From Mycolicibacterium sp. 018/SC-01/001 (GTDB lineage Bacteria > Actinomycetota > Actinomycetes > Mycobacteriales > Mycobacteriaceae): DNA of 64,000 nucleotides. Both the position numbers and the translations under genes were made by a program. Shown piece after piece: positions 1 to 10,402 of the stretch (position 1 is the stretch's first letter; each line of letters starts with the position of its first letter). The notes under the pieces are model-generated. The model ran no database searches. It was not told where the DNA came from and saw only the letters and a program-made list of their open reading frames with translations. The stretch is from contig NZ_VKAA01000008.1 of the NCBI RefSeq assembly GCF_007096635.1, positions 159,180 through 223,179 of the forward strand, in the 5' to 3' direction.

Positions 1-2
1 GC

Positions 3-3000
3 GAACCCGTCACGGCGTCGGTGCTGCGCAAGGACCGTGACGAAGCGCGGACCCTGATCCAGGCGCTGGCCGAGGTGTTCGTCTCCGGCGCCGCCGTCGA
101 TTGGCGCGCCGTCTGCGACGGAGGCCGGTTGACCGAGGTGCCGACGTATGCGTTTCAGCGCCGCCGGTTCTGGCTCTCCGGCAGCGGACGTGCCTCCGAC
201 GCTGTGGGTCTGGGCCAGAGCCGAGCCGACCATGCACTGCTGGGCGCAGTCGTCGAGCTGCCGGACAGCGGTGGCGTGGTGCTGACCGGCCGGCTGGCGG
301 TGTCGGTTCACCCGTGGCTGGCCGACCACGCTGTCGGCGGCACGGTGCTGTTCCCCGGTGCCGGCTTCGTCGAACTCGCCATCCGCGCCGGCGACGAGGT
401 GGGGTGCTCCGTCATCGACGAGCTGACGTTGCACGCGCCGTTGATGCTGCCGGCCACCGGCGCGGCGGTGCGGGTGGTCGTCGGCAGCGACACGGGCAGC
501 GACACCGACGGCGTCCGTGAGGTGTCGCTGTACTCGCACGACGGCGTCGACGGTGCCGAGTGGGTGCTGCATGCCGAGGGACTGCTCAGCTCGGCGACCG
601 TCGAACCGGGCGTGGAGCTGACGGCCTGGCCGCCGCCGGCGGCCACGAGTGTCGATGTCGCGCAGACGTATACAGATCTCGCCGAGCGCGGTTACCAGTA
701 CGGACCGGCGTTCCACGGGCTGCGGGCGATGTGGCGTCGGGGTGAGGAGATCTTCGCCGAGGTCGTCCTGCCGAACGACCTGTCGGCCACCGGGTTCGGT
801 GTACACCCCGTGCTGCTGGACAGTGCGCTCCACGCGGTGCTGGTGGCCGCCGATCGTGACGAGCTGGCACTGCCCTTCTCCTGGCAGAAGGTGAGACTGT
901 TCGCCTCGGGTGCCTCCGCACTGAGGGTCCGGATCGCGCCGAGCGGCCCCAACGCCGTGTCCATCGATCTCGCGGACGGCCTCGGTCTGCCGGTGCTGTC
1001 GGTGCAGTCGATGGTGGCTCGGCCGGTCACCGCCGAGCAATTGGCCGCCGCGGTCGGCGGCAGCCGTGGCGCCGAACTGTTCGAGGTGGTCTGGTCACCC
1101 GTGCCCGACGCGGGGCAGTCCGCGCCGGAAACTGATGTGATCCTCTACGACGCGACAGGGACGGCACCAGATCTCACGTTCTCTCCGATTGCCACCCACC
1201 GCGCGCTCGAGCGTCTCAAGAGCTTCGTGACCGACGCTTCGACGGCGGTCCTGATGGTGCACACCCGCGGTGCGATCGCGCTGCCGGGGGAGAACGTCGC
1301 CGACCTGTCCGGCGCGGCGGTGTGGGGTCTGGTGCGCGCCGCACAGACCGAACACCCGGGACGCATCGTGCTCGTGGACAGCGACAGCGATACCGAGACC
1401 CTCGACGCCGCAGCGATTCTGGCCACCGGTGAGCCGCAGCTGGTGCTCCGTGACGGCGTGCCGCACCGGGCCAGGGTGCTGCCGAACCGGGCGACCGTGC
1501 TGACCCCGCCTGTCGACGGTGCGTGGCGGCTGAGTGTCTCCGAGGCGGGAACGTTCGACAATCTCGTGCTCGAATCGTCCGCGGCGGAACCCCTTGCGGC
1601 CGGCCAGGTTCGCGTGGCTGTTCGGGCGATCGCGGCGAACTTCCGCGACGTCATGATGACGCTCGGGGTGTACCCGGGCGACGGTGCGATCGGTATCGAG
1701 GCGTCGGGCGTCGTCACCGAGATCGGCACCGGTGTCACGGGAGTGGCCGTCGGCGACCGGGTGATGGGCCTGTTCCCCGAAGGCACCGCGACACTCGCGG
1801 TCACCGATGCGCGGCTGCTGCTTCCCATGCCGGAGGGCTGGGGTTACGCGCAGGCCGCCGGCTTCCCGGTGGGTTTCGCGACCGCGTTCTTCGGCTTGCG
1901 GGAGTTGGCGCGCGTGCGGCCGGGGCAGTCGGTGTTGATTCATGCGGCGACCGGTGGGGTGGGGTTGGCTGCGGTGCAGTTGGCGCGGTATTGGGGGTTG
2001 GAGGTGTTCGCGACGGCGTCTCGGGGGAAGTGGGACACGTTGCGGGCGTTGGGTTTCGATGATGATCACATCGGTGATTCGCGGTCGTTGGAGTTCGAGG
2101 AACGCTTCCTTTCGGCGACGGGTGGTCGTGGTGTGGATGTGGTGTTGGATTCGTTGGCCGGGGATTTCGTGGATGCGTCGTTGCGGTTGTTGCCGCGGGG
2201 CGGGGTGTTCTTGGAGATGGGCAAGACCGATATCCGGGATGCCGATGTGGTTGCCGCGGCGCATCCGGGGGTGACCTATCGCGCGTTCGACCTCTTCGAG
2301 GCCGGCGCGCCCGGCGTGCAGCGGATCCTCGACGGTCTGCAGGTCCTCGTCGACGAGGGGGTGTGCAGCCCGCTGCCCGTGACACCCTTCGACATCCGGC
2401 GCGCCCCGGCGGCCCTGCGCCATCTGGGCCAGGCCCGCCACATCGGCAAGGTCGTCATGACGATGCCCGACGCCTGGGCGGCGGGGACCGTGCTGATCAC
2501 CGGCGGGACCGGCATGGCCGGTGCCGCGGTCGCCCGTCACGTCGTCGATCGGCACGGGGCGCGCGATCTTCTGCTGGTGTCGCGCCGCGGTGCGGCCGCA
2601 CCCGGCGCGGACGACCTGGTGGGTGAACTCACCTCCGCCGGGGCGCGGGTGCGGGTGCTGGCCGCAGACGTGTCCGACCGCGATGCCCTGGCGAAGGTGC
2701 TCGCCGACATCGACCACCGGCGGCCGCTATCCGCGGTCTTCCACACGGCGGCGGTGCTCGACGATGCGGTGGTCACGTCGCTGACTCCCGAGCGTGTCGA
2801 CACCGTCCTGCGGGCGAAATCTGATGCGGCACTGCATCTGCACGAACTGACCAAGGGGTATGACCTGTCGGCGTTCGTGATGTTCTCGTCGATGGCGGGT
2901 CTGGTGGGTGCCTCCGGCCAGGCCAACTACTCGGCGGCCAACGCCACCCTCGACGCGCTGGCTGCGCGGCGCCGTGCCGCTGGGCTGCCGGCGATCTCGC

Positions 3001-3794
3001 TGGGCTGGGGGCTGTGGAATCAGACCAGCGGTTTGACCGGTCACCTCGAGGACACCGACATCGCACGCCTGGGCCGCGACGGCATCCTGGCGATGACGGT
3101 GACCGACGCGCTGGCACTGCTCGACACCGCGCTGGTGGTGAACGAGCCGTATCTGGTGCCGGCCCTGATCGACCGCGCCGCACTGCGCACCAAGGCTGCC
3201 GCCGGCACGCTGCCGCCGATGTTCACCACGCTCATCGCGGGGCCGGCGCGTCGGCAGGTCGGGGATGCGCTCGCCGCTGCGCAGTCCAGATCCGCTCTGG
3301 CGCAGCGCTTGTCGGGCCTCCCCGTCGAGGAGCAGCAGGGCGTGCTGCTCGATCTGGTGCGCTCCCACATGGCCACGGTGCTCGGACTGCCGACCCCGGA
3401 GTCGATCGCGCCCGACCTGGCGTTCCACGACCACGGGTTCGATTCGCTGACCGCGGTGGAACTGCGCAACCGGCTCAAGGCCGCGACGGGGCTGACGTTG
3501 TCGCCGACGCTGATCTTCGACTATCCGACCCCGGCCGCCATCGCCGGCTTCTTCCACAGCCAATTGGTCGAGGAGGTCGAGGGTGTCGACCCCGCCGTCG
3601 AGCTCGACGACCAGGAGATCCGGGAGGCGGTCGCGTCCATTCCGGTGAAACGGCTACGTCAGGCAGGTCTTCTCGACCTGCTGCTGGGAATGGCGAACGA
3701 GGACGGTTCGTCGACGGGTGCCGATCGTGAGGACGCGATCGCCGACATGGATCTCGAGGACCTCCTGAATGCCTTCGACGACGATGACGAATAA
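3..3794 (+). CDS. modular type I polyketide synthase, C-terminal part (AT end-DH-ER-KR-ACP), 5' truncated by window edge
   Basis: The reading frame is open from the first bases, so the gene starts outside the window; 1263 codons are visible. In order: the end of an acyltransferase (motif [11 protein letters not shown]), a dehydratase with the HxxxG motif HAVGG followed by FPGAG and a second motif [11 protein letters not shown], an enoylreductase with the nucleotide loop [11 protein letters not shown] near 1940-1975, a ketoreductase with TGGTGMAG near 2500 and the catalytic NYSAAN near 2926, and an acyl carrier protein with the phosphopantetheine serine in [10 protein letters not shown] near 3437-3466. 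The set DH-ER-KR means full reduction of the beta-carbon, so the product is a saturated, probably branched, acyl chain. There is no thioesterase; an acidic C-terminal tail looks like a docking segment. The ER part has deviant codon use (see findings). Domain calls are firm; the product is unknown. Confidence 0.95.
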   Translation, partial: EPVTASVLRKDRDEARTLIQALAEVFVSGAAVDWRAVCDGGRLTEVPTYAFQRRRFWLSGSGRASDAVGLGQSRADHALLGAVVELPDSGGVVLTGRLAVSVHPWLADHAVGGTVLFPGAGFVELAIRAGDEVGCSVIDELTLHAPLMLPATGAAVRVVVGSDTGSDTDGVREVSLYSHDGVDGAEWVLHAEGLLSSATVEPGVELTAWPPPAATSVDVAQTYTDLAERGYQYGPAFHGLRAMWRRGEEIFAEVVLPNDLSATGFGVHPVLLDSALHAVLVAADRDELALPFSWQKVRLFASGASALRVRIAPSGPNAVSIDLADGLGLPVLSVQSMVARPVTAEQLAAAVGGSRGAELFEVVWSPVPDAGQSAPETDVILYDATGTAPDLTFSPIATHRALERLKSFVTDASTAVLMVHTRGAIALPGENVADLSGAAVWGLVRAAQTEHPGRIVLVDSDSDTETLDAAAILATGEPQLVLRDGVPHRARVLPNRATVLTPPVDGAWRLSVSEAGTFDNLVLESSAAEPLAAGQVRVAVRAIAANFRDVMMTLGVYPGDGAIGIEASGVVTEIGTGVTGVAVGDRVMGLFPEGTATLAVTDARLLLPMPEGWGYAQAAGFPVGFATAFFGLRELARVRPGQSVLIHAATGGVGLAAVQLARYWGLEVFATASRGKWDTLRALGFDDDHIGDSRSLEFEERFLSATGGRGVDVVLDSLAGDFVDASLRLLPRGGVFLEMGKTDIRDADVVAAAHPGVTYRAFDLFEAGAPGVQRILDGLQVLVDEGVCSPLPVTPFDIRRAPAALRHLGQARHIGKVVMTMPDAWAAGTVLITGGTGMAGAAVARHVVDRHGARDLLLVSRRGAAAPGADDLVGELTSAGARVRVLAADVSDRDALAKVLADIDHRRPLSAVFHTAAVLDDAVVTSLTPERVDTVLRAKSDAALHLHELTKGYDLSAFVMFSSMAGLVGASGQANYSAANATLDALAARRRAAGLPAISLGWGLWNQTSGLTGHLEDTDIARLGRDGILAMTVTDALALLDTALVVNEPYLVPALIDRAALRTKAAAGTLPPMFTTLIAGPARRQVGDALAAAQSRSALAQRLSGLPVEEQQGVLLDLVRSHMATVLGLPTPESIAPDLAFHDHGFDSLTAVELRNRLKAATGLTLSPTLIFDYPTPAAIAGFFHSQLVEEVEGVDPAVELDDQEIREAVASIPVKRLRQAGLLDLLLGMANEDGSSTGADREDAIADMDLEDLLNAFDDDDE

Positions 3795-3803
3795 CGCGCG
3801 CGC

Positions 3804-6176
3804 ATGAGGATCGTCATCTCGGGATCGGACACGGTGGTGGGCCGGCTGCTGGCGGCGCGCCTGCGCACCGCCGGTCATCACGTCGACGGTGACGCCGACC
3901 CGCGCGGTGCTGACGTCGTGGTGCACTGCGCGGGGCTCGACGGCCCGGACGACGCATCGTTCGCCCAGGCCGTCGACTCGGCTGTCGGAGTGGCGCGCTT
4001 CGTGTTCGCCTACAGCGGTCCCCGACGTCGCGGAGACGAGGAGTTCCTGCGCGCGCGGATTCCCGATGCGGTGATCTGCCGGTCGGGCCTGCTGCTCGGA
4101 CGGGATCTCGGAGACGGCCTCGTCCTGCTGCTGGCTCGGCGAACGCTGCCTGCCGGCGGAGGGTCGCCGCTGTCGGTCGTCCACGTCGACGACGTGCTAC
4201 GGATTCTGGTCCAGGCGACAGTGGACCCGGAAAAAGTCGTCGGCACAGTAGAACTCGCCGCGCCTGATCCCGTGACACCCACCGAGATCGCGGACGCTCT
4301 CGGCCGCTCGACAACCCGACTCACCCGCCGCGACGCCCTCGCGCAGTGGTTTCTCGGCTGCCCGGTGCTCGACGCCTCGCAGTACCCGACCGCGTGGTCG
4401 GCGCCTGCATGTCTCGCCGACACCGCGCTGGCCGTGCGCGGTCGGATCACGGTCGGCGGCCGTGTCTGGAACGCGCCGTGGCGGTTGCCGCGGGTGCGCA
4501 CGGCCGACATTCCGGCCGTCGACTGTCCCGCCTCGGACGGGGTGCTGCCGGTGTTCACCGGCCCGCCGGATGGCAACGGAGAGTTCGACACTCCGATCGA
4601 TCCCCGCTTTCCGGCGTTCGTCGCGACCAACCTGTCCGAGGCACTTCCGGGTCCGTTCACGCCGTCGTCGGCATCGGTGACGGTCCTCGGCGCCCGGGCC
4701 GGCGGCGTCACCATCGCCCGGCAGTTGCGGCCCGGCGGTGTGGTGGAACGCGAGATCGCTGCCCGCACAGTCGGTGTGTTCGGTCACCGCCTGTTCGCCG
4801 CGGTCACCTCTGCTCACTTCATGGCGCAGACCGTGCCGTTCACCGATCCGATGCTGGTGCTCGGCCAGTTCTTCGGCCGCACCGTGCACCAGTTGCCGAT
4901 CTTCGGGTCCGAGGCGCCACCTGCCGGGCGTACCGGGATCCTCGCGCAGCTGCGCAATGTCGGGGTGTTCGGCAGCAACCTCGTCGGGCTCTCCGCCGGC
5001 TCCGTGCGCGACACCCGCGACTTCGTCGCCGATGTCGATTCCTTCGAAGCCGAAGTGCAGCAGCATCTTTCGATGATCGATGACGCGCAACTGGCCGACC
5101 TGATCCGTCGCGGCCGGGACCTCGTGGTGTACGGCTGGGTGCTGGCGTCGGCCTCGATCATGCTCTGCTCGGCCTACAGCGTGCTGTTGCGGTTGCTCAC
5201 CGGACGTGACACCACGCCGGCGGCCGGCCCGGAGGTGGCCAGCGCCCGGTCGGTCGACGCCATCCGCCGGCTCGCCGCACTTGCCCGGCGCGACCCCGAG
5301 GTGGCCGAGCTGCTGCACGGCCCTGTCCTCGACCTCACCGAGATCGAGCGTCGCACACCGGCTTTCCACCGTGCGCTCACCGACGAGCTGCATCGCATCG
5401 GCCACCGCGGGCCGGCAGAGGTGGAGATGAGCTCGCCGACCTACGCCGACGACCCCGCGCTCCTGCTGCGCATCGTGACCCGCACGCTGGACACCGAACA
5501 CGACGTCGCTGCAGAACCCACGTCGGTGGCACCGTACGTCCGTCCGGTGGCCGCATTGGCGGCGCGGCAGCTGCGCGACCGCGAAGATCGACGGGACAAG
5601 ATGGTGCGCGCCATCTGGCTGCTGCGTCGACTGCTGCGGGAAAAGGGCCGCCGTATGACGGCCGCCGGTGTCCTGGCAGACCCGGAGGACGTCTTCTACC
5701 TGCTGGTCGACGAGCTCGACACCCCGCTGCCCAACGCCGCGGCGTCGGTGGCGCGGCGTCGCGCCGAGCAGACCCGGCTCACCGCGATCGTGCCGCCGCC
5801 GGCCTTCAGTGGACACTGGGAGGCCCAGCCGACCGCGCCGGCGTCACTGACTGCCGGGAGCGAGCTGCAGGGCCTGGGGATCTGTGGTGGACGCGTCCGA
5901 GGCCGGGTTCGCGTGGTGCGGCCCGACACCATCGACGACCTCCAGCCCGGCGAGGTGCTGGTCGCCGAGGTCACCGACGTCGGCTACACCCCGGCGTTCG
6001 GCTACGCCGCTGCCGTGGTGACCGAGCTCGGCGGCCCGATGTCGCACGCCGCCGTCGTCGCTCGCGAGTTCGGCTTCCCGTGTGTCGTCGATGCGCGCGG
6101 CGCCACCCGCCTGTCGACCGGCACGCTCATCGAGGTCGACGGAGCCACGGGCGCCATCTACGTTCTCGACGCGTGA
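3804..6176 (+). CDS. Rossmann/SDR-like domain fused to a PEP-utilizer swivelling domain
   Basis: 790 residues, 9 bases after the PKS stop, so probably one transcript with it. The N-terminus (MRIVISGSDTVVGRLLAARL) is a Rossmann fold of the atypical SDR type. The middle has hydrophobic stretches but no domain I can name. Residues about 620-660 carry the segment ending EDVFYLLVDEL seen in PEP synthase and rifampin phosphotransferase relatives. The last about 90 residues are a PEP-utilizer mobile domain with the phospho-carrier histidine in TELGGPMSHAAVVARE. The ATP-grasp (PPDK N-terminal) domain is absent, so the protein cannot by itself load the histidine from ATP; a separate PPDK-like protein is encoded at 8546-10402. 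A role in tailoring or releasing the polyketide is inferred from position only. Start ATG at 3804; no strong Shine-Dalgarno is visible. Confidence 0.75.
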   Translation: MRIVISGSDTVVGRLLAARLRTAGHHVDGDADPRGADVVVHCAGLDGPDDASFAQAVDSAVGVARFVFAYSGPRRRGDEEFLRARIPDAVICRSGLLLGRDLGDGLVLLLARRTLPAGGGSPLSVVHVDDVLRILVQATVDPEKVVGTVELAAPDPVTPTEIADALGRSTTRLTRRDALAQWFLGCPVLDASQYPTAWSAPACLADTALAVRGRITVGGRVWNAPWRLPRVRTADIPAVDCPASDGVLPVFTGPPDGNGEFDTPIDPRFPAFVATNLSEALPGPFTPSSASVTVLGARAGGVTIARQLRPGGVVEREIAARTVGVFGHRLFAAVTSAHFMAQTVPFTDPMLVLGQFFGRTVHQLPIFGSEAPPAGRTGILAQLRNVGVFGSNLVGLSAGSVRDTRDFVADVDSFEAEVQQHLSMIDDAQLADLIRRGRDLVVYGWVLASASIMLCSAYSVLLRLLTGRDTTPAAGPEVASARSVDAIRRLAALARRDPEVAELLHGPVLDLTEIERRTPAFHRALTDELHRIGHRGPAEVEMSSPTYADDPALLLRIVTRTLDTEHDVAAEPTSVAPYVRPVAALAARQLRDREDRRDKMVRAIWLLRRLLREKGRRMTAAGVLADPEDVFYLLVDELDTPLPNAAASVARRRAEQTRLTAIVPPPAFSGHWEAQPTAPASLTAGSELQGLGICGGRVRGRVRVVRPDTIDDLQPGEVLVAEVTDVGYTPAFGYAAAVVTELGGPMSHAAVVAREFGFPCVVDARGATRLSTGTLIEVDGATGAIYVLDA

Positions 6177-6185
6177 CGGACCGGC

Positions 6186-8444
6186 CTAGGGCTGAAACAG
6201 CTTGGCCGGCATCCGATGTCGACCCGCGGTCTTGACGATCTTCGTCTCGCTGAGACCGAAACGGCTGTGCAGCCGCACCATCCACCGCGGTGCCCACCAG
6301 TTCGCATCACCGAGGATGTGCATGAATGCGGGCAACAGCAGCATGCGCACCAGCGTGGCGTCGACGATCACCGCCAACGTCAGCCCTAGACCGAACATGC
6401 GCATGATCGAGACGTCCGAAGCGATCAGTGCGGCAAAGGAGATCGACATCAACAACGCGGCGGCGGTCACGACGCGACCGGTCTTGGCCAACCCCAGCGC
6501 CACCGCTTCGTCGTTGCCCGCAGTGGCATACGCGAGCCGCTGCTCCCGGATGCGGGAGATCAGGAACACCTCGTAGTCCATCGACAGCCCGAACGCGATG
6601 CAGAACAGCAGCACGGGCACGTTGGCCACCAGACTGCCCGTCGACGTCGTCCCCAGCGCGCCGAGGTGGCCGTCCTGGAAGATCCAGACCAGAGCACCGA
6701 ACGTCGCTGTCAGCGACAGTGCGTTCAGCACAAGGGCTTTGATCGGGATCACCACGCTGCCGGTGAGCAGGAACAGCAGGATGAACGTGATGGTGGCCAT
6801 CACCGCCAGCACCAGAGGCAGCCGCGACATGATGGCCGCGGCGTTGTCGTGATTGACCTGCGCGGTGCCGGTCAACAGAGTCTCGCGGCCGCCCGGTCCC
6901 GGAACCGCGGACAGCCGCGCCAGCTGGAGCTCGGAGTCCGCGGAGAACAACGGGGCGGAACTGTTGACGGTCAGGAAGGCGCGGTCACCGGCCACCCCCG
7001 CCGGTCCCGACGGACCGAGGACGTCCAGGCCCTGCGCGAACATTCCGACCGGCGAGGACACCGACGTCACCCGGAACACCTGAGAGAGTTCGGCGGCGTA
7101 GCGGGCCATCTCGGCGGGTGGCACTCCCGCGGTGTCGGGCACGACGATCGTGACCGCTTGCGTGGTGTCCTCGGCGAAATCGTTGCGCAGCTGATCGCCG
7201 ACCTGCCGCGCCGAGGCGGTCTCAGGGAGGATGCGGTCGTCGGGAAAACCCCACGTGATCCCGAGGAACGGCGCGCCGAGCACCAGCAGCAGCGCGACCG
7301 AGGCGATCGCGACCGGGACGGCCCGCCGGGTACCGAAACGCCCCGCGCGATACCAGAAGTTGCGTTCGACGGGCTGGGGCTGCGGCGGCGGCCTCCGCAG
7401 GATTCGCCGCGCCGCGCGCCGGATGTCCAGCGCGTCGATGCGCTCACCGAGCAGCACGATCGCTGCCGGGGTGACGAGCAGCGCCGCCAGCGCGGTGAGG
7501 GTCACCACCCCGATGCCGGCGTAGGCGAACGACCTCAGGAAGTACATGGGGAACAGTGCGAGCGCCAGCATCGAACAGCCGACGGTGATCGCCGAGAACA
7601 GCACGGTGCGGCCCGCCGTCGCCATGGTGACGACGAGCGCGTCGTCGACACCTGCACCGGCGCGCCGCTCGTCGCGGAACCGGCTGACGATCAGCAGCGT
7701 GTAATCGATCGCCAGCGCCATCCCCATCGCCGCGGTCAGATTCAGCGCGAAGGTCGACACCTCGGTCGCCAGGGTGATCACGCGGAGCAGCGCCAGGCAG
7801 CCGACGATCGCCATGATCCCGACCGTCAGCGGCACCGCTGCGGCGAGCAGCCCACCGAACACCCAGACCAGCACCAAGAAGCTCAGCGGTATGACGATGC
7901 CCTCGACCAGCAGGAGGTCGTGCTTGGACTGGTGGTTGATCTGCACGTAGGCCATCGCAGGGCCGCCCGCCACCACGGTGACGCCCTCCCGCGTGCCGAC
8001 CAGATCCCGGGCGAGCTCCTCGGCCCGCAGCTGGGCGTCGGTGCCTCCGCCGTCGATGCCGGCGACGACGAGGCCGGTCTTGCCATCGGTACTGATCAGC
8101 CCGCGCGCGGCCGGCGGCGGTGCGGTCCACGGCGATGTCACCGCCGCGACGTCGGCCGCACCGTCGAGCGTGTCGACGATCTCCATGCCCACCCGGCGTG
8201 CGTCCGCGCTGCTCGCCCCCTGCTCGGAGCGCACGGCGAAGACGAGCTGCAGGTCACCCTGACCGAATTCCTGCGACAACAGATCGGCCGCGCGCGACGA
8301 CTGCGCCGCCGGATCGCGAAAGCCGGCGGCCGACAGTGATTTGAAGACGGGCAGGCCGAGCACCGCGGCGCAGCAGACGATCAGGACCGCGACGGCGATG
8401 ATCCGCTTCGGGGCCGCAAGGGCCAGCAGGGCAATGCGTTGCAG
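6186..8444 (-). CDS. MMPL/RND-family membrane transporter, probable CTG start
   Basis: About 752 residues with the duplicated MMPL layout: an N-terminal membrane helix, a periplasmic loop, a membrane bundle (with YTLLIVSRFRDERR), a second loop and a second bundle (with SMDYEVFLISRIREQR). MMPL proteins export lipids across the mycobacterial inner membrane; next to a PKS the likely cargo is the polyketide lipid. The first GTG in frame (8363) would cut into the first helix. The frame stays open upstream and encodes a typical MMPL start (QRIALLALAAPKRIIAVAV) beginning at a CTG at 8444, which lies 7 bases after AAAGGA (8457-8452); I chose that start. The gene converges on the PKS-linked gene, with 9 bases between the stops. 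Confidence 0.9.
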   Translation of the reverse strand: MQRIALLALAAPKRIIAVAVLIVCCAAVLGLPVFKSLSAAGFRDPAAQSSRAADLLSQEFGQGDLQLVFAVRSEQGASSADARRVGMEIVDTLDGAADVAAVTSPWTAPPPAARGLISTDGKTGLVVAGIDGGGTDAQLRAEELARDLVGTREGVTVVAGGPAMAYVQINHQSKHDLLLVEGIVIPLSFLVLVWVFGGLLAAAVPLTVGIMAIVGCLALLRVITLATEVSTFALNLTAAMGMALAIDYTLLIVSRFRDERRAGAGVDDALVVTMATAGRTVLFSAITVGCSMLALALFPMYFLRSFAYAGIGVVTLTALAALLVTPAAIVLLGERIDALDIRRAARRILRRPPPQPQPVERNFWYRAGRFGTRRAVPVAIASVALLLVLGAPFLGITWGFPDDRILPETASARQVGDQLRNDFAEDTTQAVTIVVPDTAGVPPAEMARYAAELSQVFRVTSVSSPVGMFAQGLDVLGPSGPAGVAGDRAFLTVNSSAPLFSADSELQLARLSAVPGPGGRETLLTGTAQVNHDNAAAIMSRLPLVLAVMATITFILLFLLTGSVVIPIKALVLNALSLTATFGALVWIFQDGHLGALGTTSTGSLVANVPVLLFCIAFGLSMDYEVFLISRIREQRLAYATAGNDEAVALGLAKTGRVVTAAALLMSISFAALIASDVSIMRMFGLGLTLAVIVDATLVRMLLLPAFMHILGDANWWAPRWMVRLHSRFGLSETKIVKTAGRHRMPAKLFQP

Positions 8445-8545
8445 AGGGCAGTCCTTTGCAGTGCGGTCGAGGTCACCGCCCAGCGTGCGCGCTGATCATG
8501 GGGGATGTCACGGAACAGGCAAATATGTCGGCTGTGTCACGTCTT

Positions 8546-10402
8546 TCAGTCGGCGCGCCCGGCCCGCGCTTCGTCGGTGCGGGTCAGGCCGGCTGCGACG
8601 AGGAGCTCTTCGTGCAGCGCGAACCAGGCGGAGTGATACGAGTCGACCAGCGGATGGGTGAACCACTGCCGATCGCCACCGTGGAGGTGCCGCAGTGCCT
8701 CCTCGAGTCGGACGCGATAGGACTCCAGACGGGGGAGTTGCGCCGCCGCACGGTCGACGATGCCCGTGACCCGGCCGTGGATCCGGTCGAGCCGGTCGAT
8801 CACCGCGCCGTCGTACGTCGAGTCCGAGTGATCGTTGGGCTGCCCATCGCGGAGCTGCCAGTCGGTGACGACCGCCTTGAAGTCGGCGTTGACAGCCCAG
8901 AAATCGCGGTAGATGTCCGACAGCGCGGCAGTGTCGGCGCCCGCCCGTTCGGCGGTGAGCAGGTCCCACAGTCGGGCACGGCCCTGCGGTGTCAGGCGCA
9001 CCGTCGTCGTCCCTGTCACGAGGCCGGCCGCCGACAGCTGGTCATGCAGTGCAGGGTGGATGTCGTCGCGCGACATCGCGCCCGACATCCGAAGGCGCTG
9101 CAGGGTCTCGAGTTCACCGGCCTGCTGCCCGGCCCCGGCGGAGCGACGATCCGCCCCGGCTGCGATGTCCTGATAGGCCCGCAGGTCGGCGTCGGCGTCG
9201 GCGTCGAGCCAGGATTCGACGTCGAGCGTGCCGGCGAAGACCTCGCCGGTCGTCCCGTCCACGGTGACCAGCAGCCCCTCGAGCGCCGCCACCGTGCCGG
9301 GACCGCATCCGACGACCGCGGGCCGGCCGATGTCACGGCAGATCACCGCGGCGTGGCTGGCAGGACCGCCGACCTCGGTGACCACCGCGGAGCACGCCAG
9401 CATCCCGACGATGTCGGCCGGGCTGGTCGTGGTGCGGACCAGCACGACGGGCTCGCGCTCGGCCGCGTCGACGGCGTGGTCCAGGTCGCTCACCGCCCGG
9501 CCGGTGGCGACCCCGGGCGCCGCGGAGAGTCCCGCGGCGAGGCGCGGTGCGGAGCGTTCCACCGGTCGCCGGGAGCTTGCCCGCAGCGCGTCCAGGTCGG
9601 CAGGCGTGACGCGGTTCAGCAGTTCGGTGACGTCGAGCACACCGTCTGCGTACAGCGCCAGCGCCGTACGGAGTGCGGCGCGCGGGGAGCGGGTCGCGGT
9701 GCGCGTCTGCAGTAACCACAGCTGCCCGGATTCGACCGTGAACTCGATGTCCTGCATGTCTGCGTGGTGGCGTTCCAGCAGCCGTGCCGCGTGGGCCAAC
9801 GCGGCGTGGACGGGCGGCAGCTCACCGGCCAGCACGTGCAGCGGGGCGCTCTCGGCAGTTCCGGAAACGACCGCGTCACCTCGGCTGTGGCGACGCCACT
9901 CGCCGAACAGCTCGTCGGCCCCGGTGAGTGGATTGCGGCTGAACGCGACCCCCGCGCCGGAGGCGTCATCACGCACGCCCGACACCATCACCTGCACGAT
10001 GACCGCCGTTGCCGCCGCGTCGCCGAGCTGTCGGTGCCGACGGTAGGCGACCGAGCGCGGCGCGTCCCACGACGCGAGCACCGCCTCGACGGCAGGCATG
10101 ACCTCGTGTGCATCGACGTCGAGGACGGTGTCGAGCATCCCGGGCATCGACACGGTGGGACTGCTGCGGACGCTGACCCTGACGGGCCCGGACTGCCGCC
10201 GAAGCCACTCCAGCCCCTCAGTGACGGCATCGGCCAACGGTGCGCGTGCCGCGCACAGGGGCGCCGGCAGGCAGAACGCCGGGGGCACGGGCAGACCGAG
10301 CCGGCGCATCGTGTTCAGCGACGCCGCCTTCGCACCGATGAGCTCGGTGGGTGGTTGTGCCCGTCCGTCGAGCAGGACGACCGCCGCGCGAGCAGCCGTC
10401 AA
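8546..10402 (-). CDS. truncated pyruvate phosphate dikinase / PEP synthase-like protein
   Basis: 618 residues. The N-terminus has the PPDK ATP-binding features: GAKAASLNTMRRLGLPVPPAF, then VSVRSSPTVSMPGMLDTVLD and the loop FSRNPLTG. The middle has the swivelling domain with the phospho-histidine in TEVGGPASHAAVICRDIGRPAVVG. The C-terminal PEP/pyruvate TIM barrel of full PPDK (about 870 residues) is missing and replaced by about 180 residues of unassigned helical sequence. M. tuberculosis has a similarly shortened PPDK-like protein (Rv1127c as I recall). The start is a TTG at 10402 whose TTGA overlaps the TGA of the upstream AhpD-like gene, so it is the third gene of the ramB operon. Gluconeogenic conversion of pyruvate to PEP during growth on acetate would fit but lacks the barrel; a phospho-relay role is the alternative. 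Confidence 0.8.
   Translation of the reverse strand: MTAARAAVVLLDGRAQPPTELIGAKAASLNTMRRLGLPVPPAFCLPAPLCAARAPLADAVTEGLEWLRRQSGPVRVSVRSSPTVSMPGMLDTVLDVDAHEVMPAVEAVLASWDAPRSVAYRRHRQLGDAAATAVIVQVMVSGVRDDASGAGVAFSRNPLTGADELFGEWRRHSRGDAVVSGTAESAPLHVLAGELPPVHAALAHAARLLERHHADMQDIEFTVESGQLWLLQTRTATRSPRAALRTALALYADGVLDVTELLNRVTPADLDALRASSRRPVERSAPRLAAGLSAAPGVATGRAVSDLDHAVDAAEREPVVLVRTTTSPADIVGMLACSAVVTEVGGPASHAAVICRDIGRPAVVGCGPGTVAALEGLLVTVDGTTGEVFAGTLDVESWLDADADADLRAYQDIAAGADRRSAGAGQQAGELETLQRLRMSGAMSRDDIHPALHDQLSAAGLVTGTTTVRLTPQGRARLWDLLTAERAGADTAALSDIYRDFWAVNADFKAVVTDWQLRDGQPNDHSDSTYDGAVIDRLDRIHGRVTGIVDRAAAQLPRLESYRVRLEEALRHLHGGDRQWFTHPLVDSYHSAWFALHEELLVAAGLTRTDEARAGRAD

Noticed and set aside
1095..2717. 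540-codon open frame on the minus strand inside the PKS
   Set aside because: Opposite a well-conserved PKS frame; Arg/His/Gln-rich composition is that of a GC-rich shadow, and no domain is recognisable.
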